Shown here piece by piece: positions 56,812-64,000 of a stretch of 64,000 nucleotides of DNA. Location: assembly GCF_009910845.1 (NCBI RefSeq), contig NZ_SIJB01000025.1:1-64000 (forward strand), given 5' to 3'. The DNA is from Chengkuizengella marina (lineage in GTDB: Bacteria; Bacillota; Bacilli; Paenibacillales; KCTC-33759). Position 1 is the stretch's first letter. The number at the start of each line of letters is the position of its first letter. Position numbers and translations under genes: made by a program. The notes below the pieces were generated by a model. The model did not search any database. It saw nothing but the letters and a program-made list of their open reading frames with translations, and was not told where the DNA came from.

Positions 56812-56932
56812 ATTTGAAATTTGTGCACAACTGACCGATAGTTATCTTAGTGTACATATTTATATGGTTTAATTTGAAAAGAAACCCTAGTCATTATCAA
56901 AACTAAAACAGTCTATTTCCCGAGAAATATGT

Positions 56933-59431
56933 TTATTTTGTAAGCTGACCTCTAGTCACTCCTAACTGATTGGTAGCTTTTAATGTTCTCCACACTTCAG
57001 TACCACTGATCTCACCTTTTATTGCTTTGTCATACAAGGTAATTACTTCTTTAACTTTATCTGCAGATTCTTCTAAAAATTCAATTCTGAAATTAGATAC
57101 ACCAGATTTCATAAAATGTTTTAAATATTCCGCTCCAGACTGTTCAATTGCATTATAAACAGTATTCCGACAGCCCTCATCTACACGAACAGGATGTGAC
57201 ATTCCAATTCGATCTCTTAAGGAAACTCTATGCTCTTCACAAGGTCTTCCACAATTCGTATAATCTGTTCCCTCACTTAAAAAAGTACAATAAACACAAT
57301 GCTCTGTATGGTACATTGGCAAATGTTGATGTATTACCACTTCCAATTTAGACGTATCCGTTTTGTTTAATAAATCCATCATTTGCTGAATATTTAAATC
57401 ATATGAAGGTGTACAGCGATCCAATCCTGAATTTAGGAAAAGGGCAATGGTTTTATGGTTTGCCATGTTTAAGGAAAAATCACCGAACATTTGTGGGAAT
57501 ACTTCAGTCGGATTTTGCTCTTTTCTTTTTATAAAATCATACACAGCTCCTGTATTTCTTAGAAGTACTGCATCGGGACTCAACCTTAAAATATGATTGA
57601 AGTATCCTGTTTCACCTGGCATATGAATACGAGGTGTAGTTAGAGCAATCTTTTTCCCTGCTTTTCGGACACTTTCTACCGCAGCTGGATATTGTTTTAT
57701 AAATTCAAAATCTGCGTAAATCCATTCAATATGTGTTTCACATACAGCTTGAACCTGTTCTAAACTTCTACACAGAATTACAAGGTTAGGTTGGTTAGCT
57801 GGTTTTTGTTTCATAAAAGCATCTGCATATACATCAACTTCTCTTTTTGTATAAATGATAGGTTTTTGACGACTTTTGACTAACTGTTCAACCGCTTCAC
57901 GTCGGACTTTATTCAATTCTTTGATTGGAACAATGACTTGTCCTTGTAAATGATTAATTACTTTTTCCAAATAGAAAATTGTACCACCCATACGACCTAG
58001 CTGATCCTGTAAAATTTCATCCTCTAAAGGTCTTTTGATCGCTTTTTCTAAATCCCTATCTGTTTGTACTGTAACTTTATGTTTGGTTTTTATATCAGTA
58101 AATTCTGCGGTTAGTGGTTCTCCCTCTTTGCCACAAACCTTCACTTCTAATGGAAAAATGTGATAAGGTTTTTCAGTTTCAAACGTTTCACGCAGTGTTT
58201 TATCTAATTTTGGATCATTCGTTTTCCATATTCGTTCACCAACATGCACTCTTTGTAAATTGATATCGTTGCGACCTAATATAATCTCAATCCATTGTCC
58301 TTCTCTTGCCTCACCCTCAAACTTAACACCATCAACTCTTAAATCGTAAATACGTCCGCCTTCTTCATCTTTAGTTGGGTCACCAGCATCATAAACGATC
58401 CCATCACCACGTTTCAAAGGAGCTTCTAACTTACAAACAACACCTCTTTTAGTTACTTGTTTTACATCACCTAAAAAGACGCCTCTGCTTTTAGGAAATG
58501 TCCCCTCTACTAATTGTTTATTGTTTGTCCCCTTTAAAAATCCGAATGTGAAACCACGTGAAAAGCTTTGCTGCAATTCGCGCATTTCATGTTTATTTGG
58601 TTTTGCATTTTGACCTTTAAAATACCGATCTATCGCTTTTCTGTATTTACTCACTACATTCGCAACATATTCAGGACTTTTTAATCTACCTTCTATTTTA
58701 AAAGAAGTAACCCCTGCTGCTATCAGTTCTGGTACGATTTCAATTGCTGCTAAATCTTTTGGAGACAATAGATAAGTGACATCTCCCATTGGTTGATGTT
58801 CACCGTCAACCATCATGTCATAAGGCAATCTACAAGCTTGAGCACACTCACCTCGGTTCGCTGAACGCCCTCCCCACATTTCTGAGGTTAAACATTGACC
58901 AGAATAGGAAACACAAAGTGCACCATGAACAAAGACCTCCATTGGCAGTTTGGCCTCTTCTCCAATTCGTTGAATGTGTTTCAAATTATTTTCTCTTCCT
59001 AAAACAATTCTTTCCATATCATAAGATTTCGTAAACTCTGCTGCTTCAGGTGAAGTAATTGTCATTTGAGTAGAACCATGAATAGGAAAGTCAGGTGAGA
59101 TATCACGAATCATTTTAACTAATCCCAAATCTTGTACAATCAAAGCGTCTACTCCTGCATCCATACAGGCTTCAACCAACTGTTTTGCTGCTTCTAATTC
59201 ATCCTCAAACACAAGGATGTTAAACGTAACAAACCCTTTTACTCCATAAGTATGCAAAAAAGACATAACCTCAGGCAAATCTTCTATTGTAAAGTTTTTA
59301 GCTCTTACTCGAGCATTAAACTTGTCTACTCCAAAATAAACAGCATCTGCTCCGTTGGCTACTGCTGCTTTCATACAAACCCAATTACCCGCAGGTGCCA
59401 GTAATTCTATATCTTCTATTTGACGTTTCAT
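56933..59431 (-). CDS. U32-family peptidase-like protein (RlhA type, DUF3656)
   Basis: An 832-residue protein. The N-terminal U32 domain (ELLAPAGNWVCMKAAVANGADAVYFG) has the family cysteines in CVSYSGQCLTSEMWGGRSANRGECAQACRLPY (four Cys, likely Fe-S) and FKIEGRLKSPEYVA; the C-terminal half is the DUF3656 type with more cysteines (EHCVYCTFLSEGTDYTNCGRPC). Gammaproteobacterial RlhA hydroxylates C2501 of 23S rRNA; this longer form is its usual Firmicutes counterpart. Start MKRQIEDIEL has GGAGG ahead. Long single gene. Confidence 0.9.
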   Translation of the reverse strand: MKRQIEDIELLAPAGNWVCMKAAVANGADAVYFGVDKFNARVRAKNFTIEDLPEVMSFLHTYGVKGFVTFNILVFEDELEAAKQLVEACMDAGVDALIVQDLGLVKMIRDISPDFPIHGSTQMTITSPEAAEFTKSYDMERIVLGRENNLKHIQRIGEEAKLPMEVFVHGALCVSYSGQCLTSEMWGGRSANRGECAQACRLPYDMMVDGEHQPMGDVTYLLSPKDLAAIEIVPELIAAGVTSFKIEGRLKSPEYVANVVSKYRKAIDRYFKGQNAKPNKHEMRELQQSFSRGFTFGFLKGTNNKQLVEGTFPKSRGVFLGDVKQVTKRGVVCKLEAPLKRGDGIVYDAGDPTKDEEGGRIYDLRVDGVKFEGEAREGQWIEIILGRNDINLQRVHVGERIWKTNDPKLDKTLRETFETEKPYHIFPLEVKVCGKEGEPLTAEFTDIKTKHKVTVQTDRDLEKAIKRPLEDEILQDQLGRMGGTIFYLEKVINHLQGQVIVPIKELNKVRREAVEQLVKSRQKPIIYTKREVDVYADAFMKQKPANQPNLVILCRSLEQVQAVCETHIEWIYADFEFIKQYPAAVESVRKAGKKIALTTPRIHMPGETGYFNHILRLSPDAVLLRNTGAVYDFIKRKEQNPTEVFPQMFGDFSLNMANHKTIALFLNSGLDRCTPSYDLNIQQMMDLLNKTDTSKLEVVIHQHLPMYHTEHCVYCTFLSEGTDYTNCGRPCEEHRVSLRDRIGMSHPVRVDEGCRNTVYNAIEQSGAEYLKHFMKSGVSNFRIEFLEESADKVKEVITLYDKAIKGEISGTEVWRTLKATNQLGVTRGQLTK

Positions 59432-59475
59432 TATAATCCTCCACTTATTTTTGACACACAAAATGATCTTACATC

Positions 59476-59504
59476 ATTGTATATGTTCAGGTCATTTAGG
59501 TCAA
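59476..59504 (-). promoter_or_regulatory. Sigma-A-type promoter of the U32 gene
   Basis: On the minus strand TTGACC (59504-59499), 17 bases, TACAAT (59481-59476), about 45 bases ahead of the start codon. Confidence 0.65.
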
Positions 59505-59649
59505 AGATTGTTTATGAATGCATTAAAAATCAACAGCGTATTTATCATATGTTTTTTTTTTACACATTATAATTTTTGAAAATTAAAAGATTTAGTAAAT
59601 TAAATATATTTGGATGATAGAATTGTATTAAGTAGTTTTAATAGAAATA

Positions 59650-59736
59650 TGTCCCCAATTGAAGATGATCAACAAAATGAAATATTAGATCAACTTCTAA
59701 AATACATTCCATTAGTCGGAAATAAATATATCTAAG
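59650..59736 (+). other. Short open frame, possible gene remnant
   Basis: The 350-base gap 59432-59781 has no full gene. It holds the U32 promoter and an ATG-TAA frame of 28 codons (MSPIEDDQQNEILDQLLKYI...) with no good ribosome site. The composition looks protein-like, so it may be the tail of a lost gene, but it could be chance. Confidence 0.25.
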
Positions 59737-59762
59737 GGGCTATTAGTATGACAGCCCCTTAG
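59732..59762 (-). terminator. Terminator behind the MFS gene
   Basis: CTAAGGGGCT (59732-59741) pairs exactly with AGCCCCTTAG (59753-59762); on the minus strand it is followed by ATATATTTATTT. Confidence 0.7.
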
Positions 59763-59781
59763 CATATCAATATTTAAATCA

Positions 59782-61082
59782 TTAATTATTCATCTCTACT
59801 CCGTTTAAGTTCTTATTTAAACCTTTTTGTTTCCTCATCAAAACAGCCATTACATAATATAATCCTGCACCTATAAAAGCCAATAAAGCGATTAGCATAA
59901 ATGTCAATTGAAAACCAATCCATGTTGTTAAAGATATAGATAATGGAGCAATGGTTTTCCCGATTGTATATCGTAAACTTGCAGCGGCATAATACTGTCC
60001 TAGCATTTCTTTTGGTGCTAGCTTAGCAACAAAGGACTCTTGAATCCCAACAGCCATTAACTCTGCTACTGTAAATATGAACATTGCAAATATCAATCCC
60101 CAAATTTGAACCGTCTGACCAAACAATAAAATAGATACTCCATACGTAAATGCACTAGCCATAAACACTTTATATGGTTCGAAACGTTCGGCAACTTTTG
60201 TAGCATAAAGTGTAAACAATACAACAAGTAGTCCATTTTCAGCAAGAATCCAACTAAAGACTTTTTTACCTGAAACATCAAACGACCAATTATTGAAGTT
60301 AAATAAAGTTTGATTCGGTACAGATTCAGATATATATACACCAACAGCAAATCCATTTGCATAAAGGTTTGTGCCAGTAAAATTCCTGCAACTATAAATA
60401 AAAAGAAGGCTTTATCCTTAATAATAACACTGTAATTTCTACCCTGCTCTATTAAGAAAGAATACCATTGTTCATCTTTATTCTCCTTATTTGTTTTCTC
60501 AATTACATTTGGAGCTGTTTCACGTATGAGCCTTTGAAGAACAATTGTGAAAATAACACTTGTTATAAACGCTGCAGCTAGTAATTCAAACCGATAATCA
60601 AAAAAGAAAAAACCTCCTAATATTGGCCCTACAACTACAGATATATTTATCATAATGTAAAATACAGCAAAAACTTGAGTGCGATCTTTTTCTGGAACCA
60701 CATCAGCTATCATGGCATGACTAGCTGGCCAATAAAAAGCACCAAAAATCCCTAATAATGAAAATGAAATAAATGATAAAATAGGTGATTCATACCAGGG
60801 AGAATTTGCTAAAAGGAACATTAAAAATGCAAATGATACACCTAAGTATGAATAAACCATCATTCTTTTTCTACCGAATCGATCAGCACAATATCCTCCA
60901 AATAAATTTGCAATAACACCTAAACATTGAGAAGTTACCATTAATATACTAGCTGTACCTTTACCGAAAACTTCTGTAAAATATATAGCCATAAAAGGAA
61001 AATACATCCAAAATAATATGTTGATTACAGCTTCTCCATACAACCTAACTTTTAAATTCCGATCCCAGTCTCTCCACTTCAT
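59782..61082 (-). pseudogene. MFS transporter split by a frameshift
   Basis: A 12-helix major-facilitator exporter in two frames. The first (61082 to about 60352) covers helices 1-7 with the MFS loop GGYCADRFGRKRMMVYSY; the second resumes as AVGVYISESVPNQTLFN and runs to 59782 through helices 8-12. One base added in the GGATTTGC run (AAA at 60350-60352, plus strand) would restore QMDLAVGVYIS and a protein of about 434 residues. It resembles drug/multidrug exporters, in keeping with the inducible-looking leader. The start MKWRDWDRN has GAGGTG 7 bases ahead. Confidence 0.85.
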
Positions 61083-61127
61083 AATAAACACCTCATTCAA
61101 TTCTTAGTAAAACTTATGAAAAACAAA

Positions 61128-61344
61128 AAATAGACACATCGCAGCTACGATACGTCTATTTAATGAATTTATCAAAAAATAAAAATGCAGCTCACAATAA
61201 TATAAGTGACCTGCATCATCAATTCTTTTTGAAAACAATATATAAATATAAGATAAAAAGTTAATGATCCGCTAAGGTCACGTAATATGATTTTTTCTGA
61301 TTTTGATTAAAATAAATGTATAAGCTCACGTTACGTAACCTCCC
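61128..61344 (-). promoter_or_regulatory. Leader-peptide attenuator of the MFS gene
   Basis: About 240 bases of leader with, in order on the minus strand: a leader ORF (61329-61261) inside hairpin 1, whose arms are GGTTACGTAAC (61340-61330) and ATTACGTGACC (61286-61276); terminator 1, ATGCAGGTCAC/GTGAGCTGCAT (61216-61185) plus TTTTTATTTTTT; terminator 2, a 14-pair stem AAATAGACGTATCG... (61161-61128, two G-U pairs that exist only on the minus-strand RNA) plus TTTTTTGTTTTT. GTGACC in hairpin 1's 3' arm can instead pair with GGTCAC in terminator 1's 5' arm, so the folds exclude each other. This fits ribosome-stalling antitermination. Confidence 0.75.
61261..61329 (-). CDS. 22-residue leader peptide of the MFS gene
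   Basis: GTG start with GGGAGG 9 bases ahead (61344-61339), 22 codons, then TAA. The peptide begins MSLYIYFNQN and ends KKSYYVTLADH; the tail is rich in Tyr. It spans the loop and 3' arm of hairpin 1, so a ribosome on it would decide which hairpin forms. No database match is claimed. Confidence 0.7.
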   Translation of the reverse strand: MSLYIYFNQNQKKSYYVTLADH

Positions 61345-61364
61345 ATTAATTTAAAGTCTCAACT

Positions 61365-61394
61365 ATCTTAACATCTTCCTTTTTTTATTGTCAA
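61365..61394 (-). promoter_or_regulatory. Sigma-A-type promoter of the MFS leader
   Basis: On the minus strand TTGACA (61394-61389), 18 bases, TAAGAT (61370-61365), about 25 bases ahead of the leader ribosome site. Confidence 0.65.
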
Positions 61395-61487
61395 GAAAAA
61401 TATAACAATTTGAAGTTACAACCACATCATGATTTTATTTGTACTAAAACCAATCCCCACAAGCTTATCGAAGCTAGTGAGAATCTC

Positions 61488-62192
61488 TTACAACTTTTTC
61501 ACTCTATAAAATTCATGAAATAACTTCATTAAAGCTCTCTTTTCAATCCTAGATACATAGGATCTAGAAATACCTAAATCTTTTGCAATTTCTCTTTGTG
61601 TAAGTTCTTCTCCTCCTTGAATTAATCCAAATCTCCCCTTAATAACTTCACGCTCTCGATCATCTAAAATATGAAGATTGCTGTAAATTTTACTTTTTTC
61701 AATTTTTAATTGAACTTTGTCTACTACTTCATCTGATTCTGTTCCTAAAATATCAATTAACGTGATTTCATTACCTTCTTTGTCCGTTCCAATTGGATCT
61801 TGAAGAGATACATCCTTTCTTGTTTTCTTTAAAGAACGAAGATGCATTAATATTTCGTTTTCTATACATCTAGCTGAAAACGTTGCTAACTTCGTCCCTT
61901 TGTTGGCTTTATAACTTTCAATCGCTTTGATTAAACCAATTGTTCCGATGGAAATTAAATCTTCAATGTCTTCACCAGTATTATCAAATTTCTTTACAAT
62001 GTGAGCAACCAAACGAAGATTATGCTCGATGAGAATGTTCCTAGATTCCTGATGGCCTTCTGCCATTAATCGTAAATGTTTGGCTTCATCTTTTTCAGCT
62101 AAAGGTTGGGGAAAAGCATTGTTTTTTACATAGGAAACAAAAAACACTAACTCCTTAGCAAACAACGCTAAAGCTGCAAAGAAACCAGGCAT
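61488..62192 (-). CDS. sigK: RNA polymerase sigma-K factor
   Basis: Late mother-cell sigma factor that drives spore coat and lysis genes. The 234-residue protein has the hydrophobic pro-sequence ([31 protein letters not shown], removed by SpoIVFB in Bacillus), region 2 ([37 protein letters not shown]) and region 4 with HTH ([27 protein letters not shown]). The gene is continuous; the skin element that splits it in some Bacillus and Clostridioides strains is absent. A hairpin and palindrome lie at its ribosome site. Confidence 0.96.
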   Translation of the reverse strand: MPGFFAALALFAKELVFFVSYVKNNAFPQPLAEKDEAKHLRLMAEGHQESRNILIEHNLRLVAHIVKKFDNTGEDIEDLISIGTIGLIKAIESYKANKGTKLATFSARCIENEILMHLRSLKKTRKDVSLQDPIGTDKEGNEITLIDILGTESDEVVDKVQLKIEKSKIYSNLHILDDREREVIKGRFGLIQGGEELTQREIAKDLGISRSYVSRIEKRALMKLFHEFYRVKKL

Positions 62193-62203
62193 GTGTTAAC
62201 ACC

Positions 62204-62238
62204 CCCACATAAAAAGAGAATGTTATATCTTATGTGGG
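62204..62238 (-). promoter_or_regulatory. Hairpin touching the sigK ribosome site
   Basis: On the minus strand CCCACATAA (62238-62230) pairs exactly with TTATGTGGG (62212-62204). The second arm shares its GGG with the sigK ribosome site GGGGGTG, and GTGTTAACAC, a perfect palindrome, fills the space up to the ATG. Folding could limit sigK translation. Confidence 0.5.
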
Positions 62239-62288
62239 CGATTACCTATCTGTGCAAGTACCGAAGAAATTTAATTTTCTTTGTGCTC

Positions 62289-64000
62289 CTATACCTCATC
62301 CCGATCATACTCAATACTCAATCCTTCAACATGTTTTCGAGTTAGTTGATTCCGTTTCTTACGATTCTCTTTTGTTTCAAAAATGATATCAAAATCGTAA
62401 TTTTCTGGATATAATTCTTCCGCTTTGATATGCAGTTTAATTCGTTTATGATTGAGAACCTTTTTCTCCCCTTTGATCATTACCACGACATCTCCAACTT
62501 CATTTACTGGCTTATAAACAATACCATATTGTTTTAAATACGGTATAAATACATTGTCTCCTATATGAAATTTAGGTAATTCTTCACTTTTACTTTTTTG
62601 CTCTTTTTTTATCTTTTTGAAACGTTTTTTTGACGCTAATTGTTTTTCTTGATTTCTCCATTCCCTTGTCCCAGACGCGTTTGATTCATAAAACTTTTTT
62701 TCTTTATAAGTGATTAAATGCGCCTTTTCTATTAGTTTTGGATGCATACCTAAACCTATAGCTATATGAAAAGCTTGACTATCCCCACCTTTGCCTATCA
62801 ATAATTTATACTTAGGGTGTAATGTTTTTCGGTCAAATTCCATTGAAGCATTTTCAAAACCCTTATGTTTTGATGCAAATTTCTTGATCTCACTATAATG
62901 AGTTGTAGCAAATATGAGAGCTCCTTTTTCATACAATTCTTCCAATATTGCAACAGCTAATCCCATCCCTTCACCTGGATCTGTTCCTGAACCCAATTCA
63001 TCAATAAGGACAAGAGTTTTATCTGTTGTTTTAGACAATATATCAATAATATTTTTTATTCTTGAAGAAAATGTACTTAATGACTGCTCTATATTTTGAC
63101 CATCACCGATATCTACTAAGATATGATCAAATATACTTAACTCACTTTCTTCCCCTACTGGAACATGCAAACCACATTGGGCCATAATAGTTAATAATCC
63201 AACTGTTTTAATCGTTACTGTTTTGCCTCCCGTATTTGGTCCAGTAATCACTAGAGCATCATATGATTCGCCTATCTTTACATTTAAAGGAACGGCATCC
63301 GCACCTAGTAACGGATGTCTTGCATTTTTCAAGTTTATGATTTGAACATCATTCATGGAAACAGCTAGACCATTTATTTCTTGACTGTATTTTGCTTTAG
63401 CAAACAAAACATCATAATGAATCATCATTTCAATTGCAATATTTAATTCTGGTTCAGATTCTTCAATTAAATTGGTTAGCATGGAACAAATTTTTTCCTC
63501 TTCAAGTTGCTCGTCAATTTTCAATAATTGTAGCTCTTGATGACACCTACTTACATCTTCTGGTTCAATAAATACAGTTGAGCCAGAGGCAGAAGTATCA
63601 TAAACAACCCCGTTTATATTCTTTCGATATTCTTTACGCACTGGAATGACGTAATGTCCATCTCTCATACTCACTATCTTTTCTTGAATAAATTTAGCAT
63701 ATTTTTTTGATTTTAATACTTTTTCAATTCTCTCTTTCATTTCTGCCTCTAGTATTAAAATATTTTTTCGTATTTTACTCATTGCCTTGCTAGCTCTATC
63801 ATCTACTTTTCCATTGCGAATACATCGATTTATTTCTTCATGTAAATGAGAAAAATCTGAGGTTGAATAAATATATGAGCTAACTCTTGGAGCTATACTT
63901 TCCTTGTCTTTCATAAATTGTTTCATTTTCTTTACACTATCTAAAAATTCAATACATTTGTTAAATTGATCGGGACGTAATATCATTCCTTTGTTTAACC
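62289..64000 (-). CDS. MutS2-like DNA repair ATPase (N-terminus beyond the window)
   Basis: At least 569 residues; the frame is open to the right edge, so roughly the first 70-90 residues of a typical member are missing. It has the MutS core/clamp helices, then the ATPase with Walker A GPNTGGKTVTIKT, Walker B LVLIDELGSGTDPGEG and ATTHYSEIK. The C-terminal Smr endonuclease domain of true MutS2 is absent; the tail after KKEQKSKSEE is a short beta domain (GDNVFIPYLKQYGIVYKP). This Smr-less MutS2-like group is common in Bacilli. Role in mismatch repair or recombination suppression is unproven. Confidence 0.88.
   Translation of the reverse strand, partial: LNKGMILRPDQFNKCIEFLDSVKKMKQFMKDKESIAPRVSSYIYSTSDFSHLHEEINRCIRNGKVDDRASKAMSKIRKNILILEAEMKERIEKVLKSKKYAKFIQEKIVSMRDGHYVIPVRKEYRKNINGVVYDTSASGSTVFIEPEDVSRCHQELQLLKIDEQLEEEKICSMLTNLIEESEPELNIAIEMMIHYDVLFAKAKYSQEINGLAVSMNDVQIINLKNARHPLLGADAVPLNVKIGESYDALVITGPNTGGKTVTIKTVGLLTIMAQCGLHVPVGEESELSIFDHILVDIGDGQNIEQSLSTFSSRIKNIIDILSKTTDKTLVLIDELGSGTDPGEGMGLAVAILEELYEKGALIFATTHYSEIKKFASKHKGFENASMEFDRKTLHPKYKLLIGKGGDSQAFHIAIGLGMHPKLIEKAHLITYKEKKFYESNASGTREWRNQEKQLASKKRFKKIKKEQKSKSEELPKFHIGDNVFIPYLKQYGIVYKPVNEVGDVVVMIKGEKKVLNHKRIKLHIKAEELYPENYDFDIIFETKENRKKRNQLTRKHVEGLSIEYDRDEV

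Noticed and set aside
61488-62192. skin-type prophage in sigK
   Set aside because: The coding sequence is continuous.

Overview
The window is AT-rich chromosomal DNA from an endospore-forming Gram-positive bacterium of the order Bacillales. Evidence: the HrcA/CIRCE-controlled dnaK operon, a glycyl/leucyl-type T-box in front of leuS, the yqeG-yqeH-aroE-yhbY-nadD-yqeK-rsfS ribosome/NAD block, the comE region with divergent comER, and spore genes (gpr, spoIIP, spoVAC/AD/AE, sigK). The gene order (rpsT-gpr-spoIIP-yqxA-lepA-hemW-hrcA) and the style of several proteins point to a low-GC member of the Paenibacillaceae; that placement is inference. Most genes lie on the minus strand.

Layout. 1-5.1 kb: tail of the heat-shock/translation block (prmA, a site-2-protease relative with a wrecked HExxH motif, rsmE, mtaB) followed by a Nudix hydrolase and deoC. 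5.2-8.2 kb: lipoprotein, tandem small paralogues, a YfhD-like peptide, MmcQ/YjbR and GNAT proteins. 8.2-13.2 kb: hrcA-grpE-dnaK-dnaJ with a perfect CIRCE operator. 13.2-21.7 kb: N-acetyltransferase, hemW, uppP, lepA, yqxA, spoIIP, an unknown secreted protein, gpr. 21.9-25.2 kb: rpsT, holA, and an ECF sigma/anti-sigma pair with a recognisable autoregulatory promoter. 25.3-31.6 kb: comEC (frameshifted), comEB, an O-acetylhomoserine sulfhydrylase, comEA, divergent comER. 31.6-40.8 kb: leuS with T-box leader, then the yqeG-to-methyltransferase operon. 40.8-45.2 kb: MoxR/DUF58/transglutaminase trio. 45.5-46.2 kb: a Crp/Fnr regulator split by a frameshift. 46.3-49.8 kb: spoVAC-AD-AE headed by a DUF421-DUF1657 fusion, next to a divergent DUF1657 gene, an arrangement resembling mobile spoVA operons. 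50-56.8 kb: ldh, aminotransferase, phosphatase-superfamily protein, ric with an Fnr-type palindrome, a 311-bp inverted-repeat element, DUF4003 and DUF3817 genes. 56.9-64 kb: U32 peptidase, a frameshifted MFS exporter behind an elaborate leader-peptide attenuator, sigK, and a MutS2-like gene running off the right edge.

Most notable: (1) the MFS leader, with promoter, 22-codon leader ORF, competing hairpins and two terminators; (2) a 64-bp two-hairpin core in two distant places (inside the inverted-repeat element and in the leuS leader) with a compensatory base-pair change, plus a more diverged look-alike behind the lipoprotein gene; (3) three coding disruptions (comEC, crp/fnr, MFS) each repairable by a small indel; (4) a probable pseudo-protease in the prmA-rsmE operon. 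All calls come from reading the sequence and from remembered family features; no database search was run.
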